Of a stretch of 64,000 bases of DNA, positions 35,124 through 44,843 are shown piece after piece. Made by a program: the position numbers and the translations under genes. Origin of the DNA: SG8-40 sp963792855 (lineage in GTDB: Bacteria; Pseudomonadota; Gammaproteobacteria; Burkholderiales; Eutrophovitaceae); the NCBI GenBank assembly GCA_963792855.1, contig CAWBXZ010000007.1:190649-254648 (forward strand). The letters are read 5' to 3'. Numbering within the stretch: position 1 is the first letter of the stretch; each line of letters starts with the position of its first letter. The notes beneath the pieces were generated by a model. That model saw only the letters and a program-made list of their open reading frames with translations. It did no database searches and was not told the origin of the DNA.

Positions 35124-36731
35124 TCATGAGTCCTTGGTCGCGACCAGGCTCGCTGCTTTCTCTGCGACCATCATCGTCGCGGCCGCCGTGTTGGCAGAGG
35201 GGGTGGTCGGAAAGATCGAGGCGTCTGCGATACGCAGGCCATTGACGCCGTGAACGCGCAGCGTGTGATCCACGACCGACAGCGGATCATCGGCCGGGCC
35301 CATTCTCGCAGTGCCGTTCAGATGATACGAGGAGGCGCCGACCTGACGGATGTAGTCGAGCAACTCGTCATCGCGTTCGACTTGCGCACCGGGCAGCGTC
35401 TCCGCGGCGAAGTAAGGCGCGAGCGCCTGTGTTGCAAGCAGCCGTCTGGCCAGACGCAGGCCATCGAGCATGGCCTGGCGATCTGCTTCGTGCGTCAGGT
35501 ATCCCGCCTCGATCTGCGGATTTTGCAGCGGGTCGCTCGACCGGATGACAACTCGCCCCGTGCTCTGCGGGCGGTGCAGCCAGTAGCCGCAGCTCATGCC
35601 GGGATAGTCGTCCAGCGCACCCACGCGCCCGGCTTTGTAACTCGCCGGAGAAAATACGCCCTGCAAATCGGGCCGCCCGGTGCTGCCATCCGAGCGCCAG
35701 TGGAAGTGAACAACCGAAGGGCTCAGGGCGAGGATGCTTGGCCGTCCCAGGGCCCATTTCGCGATCTCCCACCACAGCCGCGGGGGGCGCGCGAGTTCGT
35801 TGATGGTGGTGGCATTGCGCACTTTTGCCACGACCCGCACGGCGAAATGGTCCCGCAGGTTGGCGCCGACGCCCGGCAGGTCCTTGACGACCGGGATCTG
35901 CATCTGGCGCAACAGGTCTGCGGCCCCGAGGCCGGAGAGCTGCAGCAGTTTCGGGGTGTTGACGGCGCCGGCGCACACGATGACCTCCCGCCGTGCGCGC
36001 ACTTTGGCAAGCACGCCGGAACCGTCACGCAAATACTCGACCCCGGTAGCGGTTGCACCGTCGAACAAAACCCGTGTGACCTGGGCATTCGTTCGGACTT
36101 CCAGGTTGCCGCTCTTCAGCGCCTGCCGCAGGAACGCACGCGCGTTACTGATGCGGCGTCCCTTGTGAATGGTGCGCTGGTAGTAGCCGACCCCTGCCTG
36201 GGAAGCACCGTTGTAGTCCGGATTGCGGTTGATGCCGAGTTCTCCGGCGCCCTGAATGAATGCTTCGCAAACCGGATGGATCCAGTCGTTCTCGGTGACG
36301 CTCAACTCGCCCTGACGTCCGCGAAAGCGATCGTCGCCGGCGCCGAGGAACGTCTCGGTGCGCCGGAAGCAGGGAAGTACCGAATCGTAGCCCCAGCCCG
36401 GATTGCCCAGCGCTTCCCACTCGTCGTAATCCTCGCGCTGGCCGCGGTTATAGACAAGACCATTGATCAGGGTCGATCCGCCCAGTGCGCGCCCTTGCGG
36501 CAAGGAGATGGCGCGTCCGTTGGTTTCGGCCGTCGGCTCCGTCTGGAACTGCCAGGTGTACCTGGGGTTGCCCATCATCTTGATGAAGCCGGCGGGCACG
36601 TGCAGTAGCGGATGCGTGTCCGGGGGGCCGGCTTCGAGCAGGCAGGTGCGGGCACCAGTCCCGGCAAGGCGCGCGGCAAGGATGCAGCCTGCTGCGCCTG
36701 CGCCAACAATCACGTAATCGAAGCTGCCCAC
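35124..36731 (-). CDS. GMC family FAD-dependent oxidoreductase, second of two
   Basis: 535 aa, starts with GTG at 36731 directly after the stop of the enolase-superfamily gene (no gap), so translation is coupled. FAD motif DYVIVGAGAAGCILAARLAG; LPQGRALGGSTLINGLVYNRG; CAGAVNTPKLLQLSGLG; active His in SSYHLNGTARMGP; Asn/Ala segment SANTAAATMM. The paired residues differ from the first GMC (Asn followed by Thr-Ala here), so the two probably have different alcohol substrates. Both are full length. Confidence 0.9.
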   Translation of the reverse strand: MGSFDYVIVGAGAAGCILAARLAGTGARTCLLEAGPPDTHPLLHVPAGFIKMMGNPRYTWQFQTEPTAETNGRAISLPQGRALGGSTLINGLVYNRGQREDYDEWEALGNPGWGYDSVLPCFRRTETFLGAGDDRFRGRQGELSVTENDWIHPVCEAFIQGAGELGINRNPDYNGASQAGVGYYQRTIHKGRRISNARAFLRQALKSGNLEVRTNAQVTRVLFDGATATGVEYLRDGSGVLAKVRARREVIVCAGAVNTPKLLQLSGLGAADLLRQMQIPVVKDLPGVGANLRDHFAVRVVAKVRNATTINELARPPRLWWEIAKWALGRPSILALSPSVVHFHWRSDGSTGRPDLQGVFSPASYKAGRVGALDDYPGMSCGYWLHRPQSTGRVVIRSSDPLQNPQIEAGYLTHEADRQAMLDGLRLARRLLATQALAPYFAAETLPGAQVERDDELLDYIRQVGASSYHLNGTARMGPADDPLSVVDHTLRVHGVNGLRIADASIFPTTPSANTAAATMMVAEKAASLVATKDS

Positions 36732-37823
36732 TTACATCGTGTATTTCTTGACCGCCGCCTCGTTCCATTCCACGCCGTTGCCCGGTTTGTCCGGGACCGT
36801 CGCGTAACCGCCTTTGGCCTCGAATGGTTCGGCAAGAACGGGTTCTGCCCAGTCACTCCACTCCAGCCAGTCGGCGGATTCGCTCACGCGCAGCAACTGC
36901 GCCGAGATCGGCGTGTACAGGTGACTGGACAGCGGCAGGTTGGCGGCGCCGGCAATCGCCGCCGAACGCATCCAGCCGGTCACGCCGCCAATGCGCATCA
37001 GGTCGGGCATGTACAGATCGGCCGCTTTCGCGTTGACGGCCTTGAGAAAATCGCGCGAGCCATAAATGTTCTCGCCAATCGAAAGGGGCGTCTTCATCTC
37101 GCGCGCGATCTGCGCGCAGCCCTCGTAGTCGTCATAGGCGATCGGCTCCTCGAACCAGTACAGTCCCTGATCGTCGAGACCGTGCATGCGTTGCAACCCT
37201 TCGCCAAGCGTCAGACCCTGGTTGAAGTCGGTCATCAGAATGATGTCGTCGCCGACCGCGTCACGCACCATGCGAATCGCTTCGATATCTTCTTTCAATG
37301 TCGGGCGGCCAAGGCGCATCTTGATTGCCTTGAATCCGCCTTGCGCGACGAGGGACTTCGCTTCTGCAGCGATCTTGTCTTTCGGGATCAGCCACATGCC
37401 ATTGGTGTTGTAGGCACGAATGGGCCCGGGGCTGCCGCCGAGCAGTGTGGCGAGCGACAGGTTGGCGGCTTTGGCAAGCGCATCCCAGATCGCCATGTCC
37501 AGGCCCGAGAGCGCGATGATCGTCATGCCCTGACGGCCGTTGAGATGCAGGGTTCTCATCGCGCCGCCGTAGACGTCCAGAGGCGCGATCGGTTTGCCCT
37601 TGAGCTCGTCGGCAATGTTCTCGATGACGGCCGCGATCGGCGTGACCGACTTTGCAACGTAAGGCTCGAGGTAGCTGTGGCCGACAACGCCTTCCCTGGT
37701 GCGAACATCGATCAGAATGAAAGGCCATTTCTCGAACGTGCCGACCTTGGCCACGATCGGCCTTCTGAGTGGTACCGACACGGCGCGAACCTGTACGCTT
37801 TCCAGGGTAAGTTGTTGCGTCAC
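36732..37823 (-). CDS. Enolase-superfamily enzyme (mandelate racemase/muconate lactonizing type)
   Basis: 363 aa from a GTG at 37823 with GGAGGAGGAG upstream. Capping domain, residues 1-130; barrel after. Metal ligands are Asp in ILMTDFNQ, Glu in YWFEEPI and Glu in SIGENIYG. The general base region reads AIKMRLG, so the usual second Lys of KxK is Arg (KxR). The opposite face has MPDLMRIGG and SSHLYTP, giving Asp-His. That suits abstraction of an alpha proton from a hydroxy acid, as in mandelate racemase or acid-sugar dehydratases. The exact substrate is open. It is the first gene of the group with both GMC genes. Confidence 0.88.
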   Translation of the reverse strand: MTQQLTLESVQVRAVSVPLRRPIVAKVGTFEKWPFILIDVRTREGVVGHSYLEPYVAKSVTPIAAVIENIADELKGKPIAPLDVYGGAMRTLHLNGRQGMTIIALSGLDMAIWDALAKAANLSLATLLGGSPGPIRAYNTNGMWLIPKDKIAAEAKSLVAQGGFKAIKMRLGRPTLKEDIEAIRMVRDAVGDDIILMTDFNQGLTLGEGLQRMHGLDDQGLYWFEEPIAYDDYEGCAQIAREMKTPLSIGENIYGSRDFLKAVNAKAADLYMPDLMRIGGVTGWMRSAAIAGAANLPLSSHLYTPISAQLLRVSESADWLEWSDWAEPVLAEPFEAKGGYATVPDKPGNGVEWNEAAVKKYTM

Positions 37824-37883
37824 TTCTTCTCCTCCTCCGTAGCTTGATCGTATTTTTCTTGTTGCGGCGGAAGTTCGCCGCGC

Positions 37884-40800
37884 TTACATGCTCCTGCGGT
37901 ATTGTCCCCCGACTTCGAACAGCGCGTGCGTGATCTGCCCGAGCGAACAAACCCGTACTGCGTCCATCAGCACCGCGAACACGTTTCCGTTTTCGATCAC
38001 GGTCTGTTGCAGCCGTTTCAGCATCGCTTCGCTTTCGGCGCTGTTGCGCTCGTGAAATTCCTGCAGCCGCTTGAGCTGTGACTGCTTCTCGTCCTCGGAC
38101 GAGCGGATCAGTTCGATTTCCTGCGGTGTCGTGTCGCCGTGTGGATTGCGGAAAGTGTTGACACCGATGATCGGGTAGGAGCCATCGTGTTTGCGGTGCT
38201 CGTAATAAAGTGATTCTTCCTGGATCTTGCCGCGCTGGTAGCCAAGTTCCATCGCCCCGAGCACGCCGCCGCGCTCGGAAATGGATTCGAATTCCCTGAG
38301 CACGGCCTCTTCGACCAGGCTGGTCAGTTCGTCGATCACGAAGCTGCCCTGATTGGGGTTTTCGTTCTTCGCCAGGCCCCACTCACGGTTGATGATGAGC
38401 TGTATCGCCATCGCCCGGCGCACGCTCTCTTCCGTCGGAGTGGTGATTGCTTCATCGTAAGCGTTGGTGTGCAGCGAGTTCGCGTTGTCGTAGGTGGCGA
38501 TCAGTGCCTGCAGCGTGGTGCGGATGTCGTTGAAGTCGATTTCCTGCGCGTGCAGGGAGCGCCCGGACGTCTGGCAGTGGTACTTGAGTTTCTGCGAGCG
38601 CTCGTTGGCGCCGTAGCGGTTCTTCATCGCCACCGCCCAGATGCGCCGCGCGACGCGCCCGATCACCGTGTACTCGGGGTCCATGCCGTTGCTGAAGAAG
38701 AAACTCAGGTTCGGCGCAAAATCGTCGATGTGCATGCCGCGCGCGAGATAGGCTTCGACAAAAGTGAAGCCGTTGCTCAGCGTGAACGCCAGCTGCGAGA
38801 TCGGGTTCGCGCCGGCCTCGGCAATGTGATAGCCGGAAATCGACACCGAATAGAAGTTGCGTACGTTGTGGTGGATGAAGTAGTCCTGAATGTCGCCCAT
38901 CACCTTGAGACTGAACTCGGTCGAGAAGATGCAGGTGTTCTGGCCCTGGTCTTCCTTCAGGATGTCCGCCTGTACCGTGCCGCGCACGGTTTCCAGCGTC
39001 CACTCGCGAATTTTCTCTGCTTCGTCGGCGGTCGGTTCCCGGCCGTTATCGTCGCGGAACTTGTCGAGCTGCTGGTCGATCGCGGTGTTCATGAACATCG
39101 CAAGGATCGTTGGCGCCGGTCCGTTGATGGTCATCGACACGCTGTTGTTGGGCGCGCACAGATCAAATCCCGAGTACAGCACCTTCATGTCGTCGAGCGT
39201 GGCAATGGACACGCCCGAGTTGCCGATCTTGCCGTAGATGTCGGGGCGAAGATCCGGATCGAAGCCATACAGCGTGACCGAATCGAACGCAGTCGACAGC
39301 CGCTTGGCCGGCATGTCCTTGGACAGAAGATGAAAGCGCTTGTTGGTCCGGAACGCGTCGCCTTCGCCGGCGAACATCCGCGTCGGGTCCTCGTTCTCGC
39401 GCTTGAAAGCGAACACCCCGCCGGTGTACGGGAAGGACCCCGGCACATTTTCCAGCATCAGCCACTTGAGCAGTTCGCCATGGTCCTCGAAGCGCGGCAG
39501 CGATACGCGCGGAATCAAGGTGCCTGACAGTGATTTGCTGGTGAGTTTGGTGCGGATTTCCTTGTCACGAATCCTGACCACGTACTCGTCGCCGGAATAG
39601 GCCTTTTGCATGTCCGGCCACATATCGAGGAGTTTCTTCGCGCCGGCATCGAGTTTGGCATCGCGCGCATCGGCAAGCGTGACGAGGTTGCCGACTTCTT
39701 CGCCGCATTCTGCCGCGAGCATGGCCCTGGCCGCGCGCAGCTGCTGGCGTTCGCGTGCAACACGGGCTTGTTCGATCGCGTGCTGTTTGTATTCGCGAAC
39801 GGTGGTCGCGATGTCGGCGAGATACCTTGCACGCTCCGGGGGAACGACGCTGGCGACTTTCGTTGACGATCGCACTGCGACTTTTTTCAGACGGCCGTCT
39901 CGGGCTTTCAACCCGCTGGCCTTCAGTTTTTCGACGATGGCCTGGTAGAGCGCGGTGACGCCGTCATCGTTGAATCGCGATGCGATGGTGCCGAAGACCG
40001 GCATCGTATCCGGTGCCGCGGAGAAGAGTTGATGGTTGCGCTGGTACTGCTTGGAGACGTCGCGCAGCGCGTCGTCGGCGCCACGGCGATCGAACTTGTT
40101 GATGGCGACAAAGTCGGCGAAATCCAGCATGTCGATTTTCTCGAGCTGGCTGGCAGCGCCATACTCGGGTGTCATGACGTACAGGGAAGTACCCACGTGC
40201 GGCACGATCGCGGCGTCGCCCTGGCCGATGCCGGAGGTCTCGACCACAACGAGGTCGTATCCGGCGCACTTGGCGGCGGCTATGACGTCGGGCAGACACG
40301 CGGCAATCTCGCTGCCGCCGCCGCGGGTGGCGAGTGAGCGCATATAGATGCGTTCACTGCCGAGAGCGTTCATGCGAATACGATCGCCCAGCAGTGCGCC
40401 GCCGGTTTTGCGTCGCGATGGATCGACGGCAATGATGGCAATGCTGATCTGGTCGGAATGGTCCAGCCGGAACCGGCGAATCAGTTCGTCGGTCAGCGAG
40501 GATTTCCCAGCGCCACCGGTGCCTGTGATGCCGAGCACCGGAATCTGGTCGAGTTTTTCCGCTTCCGAAAGCAGCGCCTTGTGCAGTTTCTCCGGCAGTG
40601 CTGCACCCTCGATGCCGGTGATGATGCGCGCCAGCGCGCGCTGGTCGCCGGCCTTGAGCTTGTCGAGCGATTTCGGCAGATCGGCGCACAGGTCCTGGCT
40701 GGCGCGCTTGAGCATGTCGTCGATCATGCCCTGCAGACCCATGGTCGCGCCGTCCTCGGGCGAGTAGATGCGCGTCACGCCGTACGCGTGCAGCTCCTTG

Positions 40801-41147
40801 ATTTCGGCGGGAACGATGACGCCGCCGCCACCGCCGAATACCTTGACGTGATCGGCGCCGCGCTCGCGCAACAGGTCGATCATGTATTTGAAGTACTCGA
40901 TATGCCCGCCCTGATAGGAACTCACGGCGATCCCATGCGCGTCCTCCTGCAGTGCGGCGGTGACGATCTCCTCGACCGAGCGATTGTGGCCGAGGTGAAT
41001 CACCTCGGCGCCGCCCCCCTGCAGCATGCGCCGGATGATGTTGATCGACGCATCGTGCCCGTCGAACAGGCTGGCGGCCGTGACAAAGCGGACTTTTGGT
41101 GCAGCACCCTGTTTGGCGGCCGCGGGTTTATGGCTGAGGTCGGTCAT
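37884..41147 (-). CDS. icmF: Fused isobutyryl-CoA mutase
   Basis: 1087 aa, typical for IcmF. Order: B12-binding domain (residues 19-150, FDGHDAS with D29/H31), MeaI-type GTPase (Walker A GTGGAGKS 209-216, GDRIRMN, FVAINKFDRRG), linker (400-540), and mutase barrel (540-1087). Phe592 (TRMFAGEG) and Gln736 (KEDQGQN) sit exactly where Cupriavidus IcmF has Phe598 and Gln742, giving isobutyryl/n-butyryl-CoA rather than methylmalonyl-CoA specificity; some relatives take pivalyl-CoA. A palindrome TTGACGTTAACGTAAA lies 70 bp upstream. This and hcmA are two distinct B12 mutases in one window. Confidence 0.95.
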   Translation of the reverse strand: MTDLSHKPAAAKQGAAPKVRFVTAASLFDGHDASINIIRRMLQGGGAEVIHLGHNRSVEEIVTAALQEDAHGIAVSSYQGGHIEYFKYMIDLLRERGADHVKVFGGGGGVIVPAEIKELHAYGVTRIYSPEDGATMGLQGMIDDMLKRASQDLCADLPKSLDKLKAGDQRALARIITGIEGAALPEKLHKALLSEAEKLDQIPVLGITGTGGAGKSSLTDELIRRFRLDHSDQISIAIIAVDPSRRKTGGALLGDRIRMNALGSERIYMRSLATRGGGSEIAACLPDVIAAAKCAGYDLVVVETSGIGQGDAAIVPHVGTSLYVMTPEYGAASQLEKIDMLDFADFVAINKFDRRGADDALRDVSKQYQRNHQLFSAAPDTMPVFGTIASRFNDDGVTALYQAIVEKLKASGLKARDGRLKKVAVRSSTKVASVVPPERARYLADIATTVREYKQHAIEQARVARERQQLRAARAMLAAECGEEVGNLVTLADARDAKLDAGAKKLLDMWPDMQKAYSGDEYVVRIRDKEIRTKLTSKSLSGTLIPRVSLPRFEDHGELLKWLMLENVPGSFPYTGGVFAFKRENEDPTRMFAGEGDAFRTNKRFHLLSKDMPAKRLSTAFDSVTLYGFDPDLRPDIYGKIGNSGVSIATLDDMKVLYSGFDLCAPNNSVSMTINGPAPTILAMFMNTAIDQQLDKFRDDNGREPTADEAEKIREWTLETVRGTVQADILKEDQGQNTCIFSTEFSLKVMGDIQDYFIHHNVRNFYSVSISGYHIAEAGANPISQLAFTLSNGFTFVEAYLARGMHIDDFAPNLSFFFSNGMDPEYTVIGRVARRIWAVAMKNRYGANERSQKLKYHCQTSGRSLHAQEIDFNDIRTTLQALIATYDNANSLHTNAYDEAITTPTEESVRRAMAIQLIINREWGLAKNENPNQGSFVIDELTSLVEEAVLREFESISERGGVLGAMELGYQRGKIQEESLYYEHRKHDGSYPIIGVNTFRNPHGDTTPQEIELIRSSEDEKQSQLKRLQEFHERNSAESEAMLKRLQQTVIENGNVFAVLMDAVRVCSLGQITHALFEVGGQYRRSM

Positions 41148-41217
41148 TGGCGTAACCCGTATTAATGGTTGTCAATCGGCGGGCGGGGCAGAGCCGGCCG
41201 CTTAAGACGCATTATGG

Positions 41218-41233
41218 TTGACGTTAACGTAAA
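41218..41233. promoter_or_regulatory. Palindrome ahead of icmF, LiuR-like style
   Basis: TTGACGTTAACGTAAA is palindromic with one mismatch and is extended by another ACGTAAAC on its right. MerR-family LiuR regulators of branched-chain amino acid breakdown are known to use TTTACGT/ACGTAAA type sites. It lies 71 bp upstream of the icmF start codon. Confidence 0.5.
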
Positions 41234-41257
41234 CGTAAACTCTCCGGAGAGCAGGCT

Positions 41258-43351
41258 TTATGCCGCCCGGACGAGTCTGGAGATGTTCAGCCGGTTAAGC
41301 AAGGCTTCACGTCTGGCCTCATATGCCTCCACGTTGCGCGCCTTGACGTGCCCGAACCCGCGAATGTGTTCGGGCAGCGAAGCCAGTTCCAGCACGACGT
41401 CATGGTTGTCTTCGGAAAGAGCCGTCAGGCAATGGTCGATCGTCGTTTCGTAATCGCGAAGCAGGCGTCGCTCGGTCTTGCGTTCCTCCGTCTGTCCGAA
41501 CGGATCGAATGCGGTCTGGCGCAGCCACTTGAGGCGAGCCAGAAGGCGGAACGCGGTTTTCATCCAGGCGCCGTATTCGGACTTGGTCAGGTGGCCCTGC
41601 GCATCGCGTTTTGCCAGCAATGGCGGTGCGAGGTTGTACCTGATGCTGAAGTCGCCGTCGAAAGTCTTGCGCAGCCGCGCTTCGAAAGCCGGATCGGAGA
41701 ACAGGCGCGCGACTTCGTATTCGTCCTTGTATGCCATGAGCTTGAACAGATACGTTGCAACGGCCCGTGCCAGTTTGTCGCCTTTGCCGATGCGTGCTTC
41801 GGCGGCGCGCGTGCGTTCGACCAGGTCGCTGTAGCGCATTGCGTAAGCCGTATTCTGATACGCGGTGAGAAATTCGATACGGCGTTCCACCAGTTTGTCC
41901 AGTGACTCGGGAAATTGGACGACGACAGGTCGCGCCGGTGCGGCGACACGTTCCACCGAATCCAGATCAACTGCTGCGCGGCGGCCCCAAAGGAATGCCT
42001 GTTTGTTGGCGTCGATCGCTACGCCGTTGAGTTCGATGGCACGCATCAGGGCCGCTTCGCCCACCGGAATCAGACCTTTCTGGAATGCGAAGCCGAGCAT
42101 GAACAGGTTGGTCGCGATCGAATCGCCCATCAGCGCGGTTGCGATCCGGGTGGCGTCGAGAAAGTGCGCCTGGTCTTCGACCGCTTCGTTGATCAGCGAT
42201 CGGATTTGCTCGGCCGGAAACTGCCAGTCTGCATTCTGGGCAAAATGGCCGGTCGGCTGTTGGTGCGTGTTGATGACCGCGACCGTGCGCCCGGCGCGCG
42301 TCTTGCCGAGTGCATCCGATGCGCCCGCAGTGAGCATGTCGCAACCCAGTACCAGGTCTGCCTCGCCAGCGGCGATGCGCTGGGCCCGGATCTGTTGCGG
42401 CGATCTGGCGATGCGAACATGGGACGTGACGGCCCCGTTCTTCTGGGACATGCCGGTCATGTCCAGCGCGGATGTGCCCTTGCCCTCGAGGTGGGCCGCC
42501 ATGCCGATCAGCGCACCGACCGTGATGACGCCGGTACCGCCGATGCCGGTGATCAGGATGTTATAGGTCGAGCCATCGGTTTGCGGCAGTGCCGGTTCCG
42601 GCAGTGGCGCGAAATCGGAGTCTTTCGCCGCCTTTGCCAACCGCGATTTGCGCGGCGTTCCACCTTCGACAGTCACGAAGCTGGGGCAAAAGCCTTTCAC
42701 GCACGAATAGTCCTGGTTGCACGATGACTGATCGATCATGCGTTTGCGCCCGAATTCGGTTTCCAGCGGCAGGAGGGAAGTGCAGTTGGACTGCACGCCG
42801 CAGTCGCCGCAGCCTTCACACACCGCTTCGTTGATGAACAGCCGTCTGGTCGGCGTGGGCAATTCACCCTTCTTGCGCCGGCGGCGTTTCTCTGCCGCAC
42901 AGGTCTGGTCGTAGATGAGTATCGAAGTGCCAGGACACTCGCGCAATTCCTTCTGCACCGAATCCAGGTCCTTGCGGTCGTTCACCGTCACCATCGGCGG
43001 CAACGCCGAGCGGTCGGAGTAGCGTGACAGGTCTTCCGTCACAAGCGCGATGCGCTCGATGCCCTCGCCGACGAGTTGCTGCGCGATCATTGGAACCGTC
43101 AGCGTGCCATCGATTGGCTGGCCGCCGGTCATCGCTACCGCGTCGTTGTAGAGAATCTTGTAGGTGATGTTGACTTTCGCGGCGACAGCAGCGCGGATTG
43201 CCAGCAAGCCTGAATGAAAGTAGGTGCCGTCACCGAGATTGGCGAATACGTGCTCGCGTTTGGAAAACGGCGCCTGGCCGATCCACGCGGCACCCTCGCC
43301 GCCCATGTGCGACAGCGTCTTGTTGTGCTCGGGGTAAATCGCGGTGGCCAT
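41258..43351 (-). CDS. Indolepyruvate ferredoxin oxidoreductase, C-terminal part (frameshifted gene)
   Basis: 697 aa, read as a separate frame but really the second part of one fused gene that begins at 44753. It starts at MATAIYPEHN, inside the domain. It holds the TPP/Mg loop ANLGDGTYFHSG (38-49), a double [4Fe-4S] ferredoxin-like segment (CEGCGDCGVQSNC 178-190 and SCNQDYSCVKGFCP 210-223), and the gamma domain ITGIGGTGVITVG. Together the parts make 2-oxoacid oxidation to acyl-CoA with ferredoxin, normally of aromatic amino acid transamination products. One extra base at about 43367 separates it from the upstream part; removing it joins LALAG-IGCHV-MATAIY. Confidence 0.9.
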   Translation of the reverse strand: MATAIYPEHNKTLSHMGGEGAAWIGQAPFSKREHVFANLGDGTYFHSGLLAIRAAVAAKVNITYKILYNDAVAMTGGQPIDGTLTVPMIAQQLVGEGIERIALVTEDLSRYSDRSALPPMVTVNDRKDLDSVQKELRECPGTSILIYDQTCAAEKRRRRKKGELPTPTRRLFINEAVCEGCGDCGVQSNCTSLLPLETEFGRKRMIDQSSCNQDYSCVKGFCPSFVTVEGGTPRKSRLAKAAKDSDFAPLPEPALPQTDGSTYNILITGIGGTGVITVGALIGMAAHLEGKGTSALDMTGMSQKNGAVTSHVRIARSPQQIRAQRIAAGEADLVLGCDMLTAGASDALGKTRAGRTVAVINTHQQPTGHFAQNADWQFPAEQIRSLINEAVEDQAHFLDATRIATALMGDSIATNLFMLGFAFQKGLIPVGEAALMRAIELNGVAIDANKQAFLWGRRAAVDLDSVERVAAPARPVVVQFPESLDKLVERRIEFLTAYQNTAYAMRYSDLVERTRAAEARIGKGDKLARAVATYLFKLMAYKDEYEVARLFSDPAFEARLRKTFDGDFSIRYNLAPPLLAKRDAQGHLTKSEYGAWMKTAFRLLARLKWLRQTAFDPFGQTEERKTERRLLRDYETTIDHCLTALSEDNHDVVLELASLPEHIRGFGHVKARNVEAYEARREALLNRLNISRLVRAA

Positions 43352-44753
43352 TACGTGGCAGCCGATACCCGGCCAGGGCCAGGCTGCCTTCGGGCACCTT
43401 GGTCGAGGTGTTGTGCGGACAACCCGAGCAATACCACGCGGGCCGCGGCGGGGTATCGACCGCTTTCAGTAATGCGGTTTCCTTGGCGGCGAGAAATTCG
43501 AGCCGTGCCTTTATCCGGTCGCTCTGATGAAAACGCGCGATTCGCGCGGCAATCACACGCGCGATTTGCGCAATCGAAAAGTCCGCTTTGGCGGGCAGCA
43601 GCCATGCGCCGCGGGGGTGCACCCATTCGCCCTTGTCGTCGAATTTGCCGATGACGCGCGGCCGCACTTCGGGGTCCCAGTTGTAGAGTTGTTCCTTGAG
43701 CTGGTATTCCACCATCTGGCGTTTTTCCTCGACGACGAGGATCTCGTCCAGGCCGCGGGAGAACTCGCGGATGCCGTCGGGTTCGAGCGGCCACGGCATC
43801 GAAACCTTGAACACGCGAATGCCAATTTCCGCGGCGTTGTGTTCCGAAATTCCCAGTTCTTCGAGCGCTTCCAGCACGTCCATGTACGACTTGCCCGACG
43901 CAACGATGCCCAGTTTGGCGTTGGGTGCGTCGATCATGGTGCGGTTCAGGCGATTGGCGCGCGAGTAGGCGAGCGCGGCGTATATCTTGTAATCCTGCAT
44001 CAGCGCTTCCTGCTTGCGCGCTTGCAGGCCCAGCGTATCGCTGGACAAACGGCAATTCAGTCCGCCTTCAGGCATGACGAAGTCACCGGGCAAGACGATT
44101 TGCGGTTTGGTGAGGTCCGCATCGATGGACGCGGACGACTCGACCGTGTCGGCCAGCGCCTTGAATCCCACGGCACAACCGGAAAATCGCGACATCGCAA
44201 TGCCGTGCAGGCCCAGTTCGAGGTACTCCTCGACATTGCACGGATACAGCACCGGAATCATCGACGCCGAGAACAGGTGATCACTTTGGTGGGGAAGTGT
44301 GGACGAATAGGCGCCGTGATCGTCGCCGGCAACCAGCAGCACCCCGCCGTGTTTTGCCGTGCCGACGAAATTCATGTGCTTGAACACATCGCCGCAACGA
44401 TCCACGCCCGGGCCCTTGCCGTACCACATCGCGAACACGCCGTCGTAGTCGGAGCCGCCGGTCAGGTGTACCTGCTGCGTGCCCCATACCGCGGTGGCGG
44501 CGAGTTCCTCGTTGACGCCGGGCTGGAACTCGACGTGCTGTGCTTCGAGATGGGGGCGCGCTTTCCACAGCGCTTCGTCCAGACCGCCCAGCGGCGAGCC
44601 GCGGTAACCGGAAACGAACCCGGCGGTATTCAGCCCGGCCAGTGCGTCGCGCTGGCGCTGCGCCAGCATCAGGCGAACCAGGGCCTGGATGCCGGTCAGG
44701 TAAACGCGTCCGTTGGTGGACGTGTATTTGTCGTCAAGCGTGACGTCTTGCAT
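43230..44753 (-). CDS. Indolepyruvate ferredoxin oxidoreductase, N-terminal part (frameshifted gene)
   Basis: 507 aa as read; the last 54 residues or so after GSLALAG are out of frame. Start ATG at 44753 with AGGAGT. Family signs: DVTLDDKYTSTNGRVYLTGIQALVRL start, GYRGSPLGGLDE, GKGPGVDRCGD, AGDDHGAYSSTLPHQSD (TPP domain) and SGCPHNTSTKVPEG. With 41258-43351 it would form one chain of about 1165 aa, the normal length for fused IorAB proteins of proteobacteria. Function as in the downstream part. As given, the gene cannot make a full protein without frame correction; a sequencing error or real decay cannot be told apart here. Confidence 0.88.
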   Translation of the reverse strand: MQDVTLDDKYTSTNGRVYLTGIQALVRLMLAQRQRDALAGLNTAGFVSGYRGSPLGGLDEALWKARPHLEAQHVEFQPGVNEELAATAVWGTQQVHLTGGSDYDGVFAMWYGKGPGVDRCGDVFKHMNFVGTAKHGGVLLVAGDDHGAYSSTLPHQSDHLFSASMIPVLYPCNVEEYLELGLHGIAMSRFSGCAVGFKALADTVESSASIDADLTKPQIVLPGDFVMPEGGLNCRLSSDTLGLQARKQEALMQDYKIYAALAYSRANRLNRTMIDAPNAKLGIVASGKSYMDVLEALEELGISEHNAAEIGIRVFKVSMPWPLEPDGIREFSRGLDEILVVEEKRQMVEYQLKEQLYNWDPEVRPRVIGKFDDKGEWVHPRGAWLLPAKADFSIAQIARVIAARIARFHQSDRIKARLEFLAAKETALLKAVDTPPRPAWYCSGCPHNTSTKVPEGSLALAGYRLPRNGHRDLPRAQQDAVAHGRRGCRVDRPGAVFQTRARIRQSR

Positions 44754-44843
44754 TGCTTCGACTCCTTATGGGATTCGATTTCCCGGTTGGCTGAGGCCGG
44801 TAAGCCCGTTGGCCGGTAGATACAGTTCGGACGTTCGGAACGG

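Noticed and set aside
41240..41251. CTCTCCGGAGAG palindrome as terminator of the indolepyruvate oxidoreductase gene
   Set aside because: No loop and only three T follow; too weak.
24789..41257. Cobalamin riboswitch before the mutase genes
   Set aside because: Looked for a long structured leader with a B12-box-like GCCACTG before hcmB and icmF; not seen.
43527..44819. 430-codon open frame antisense to the indolepyruvate oxidoreductase
   Set aside because: No homology; shadow of the real gene.
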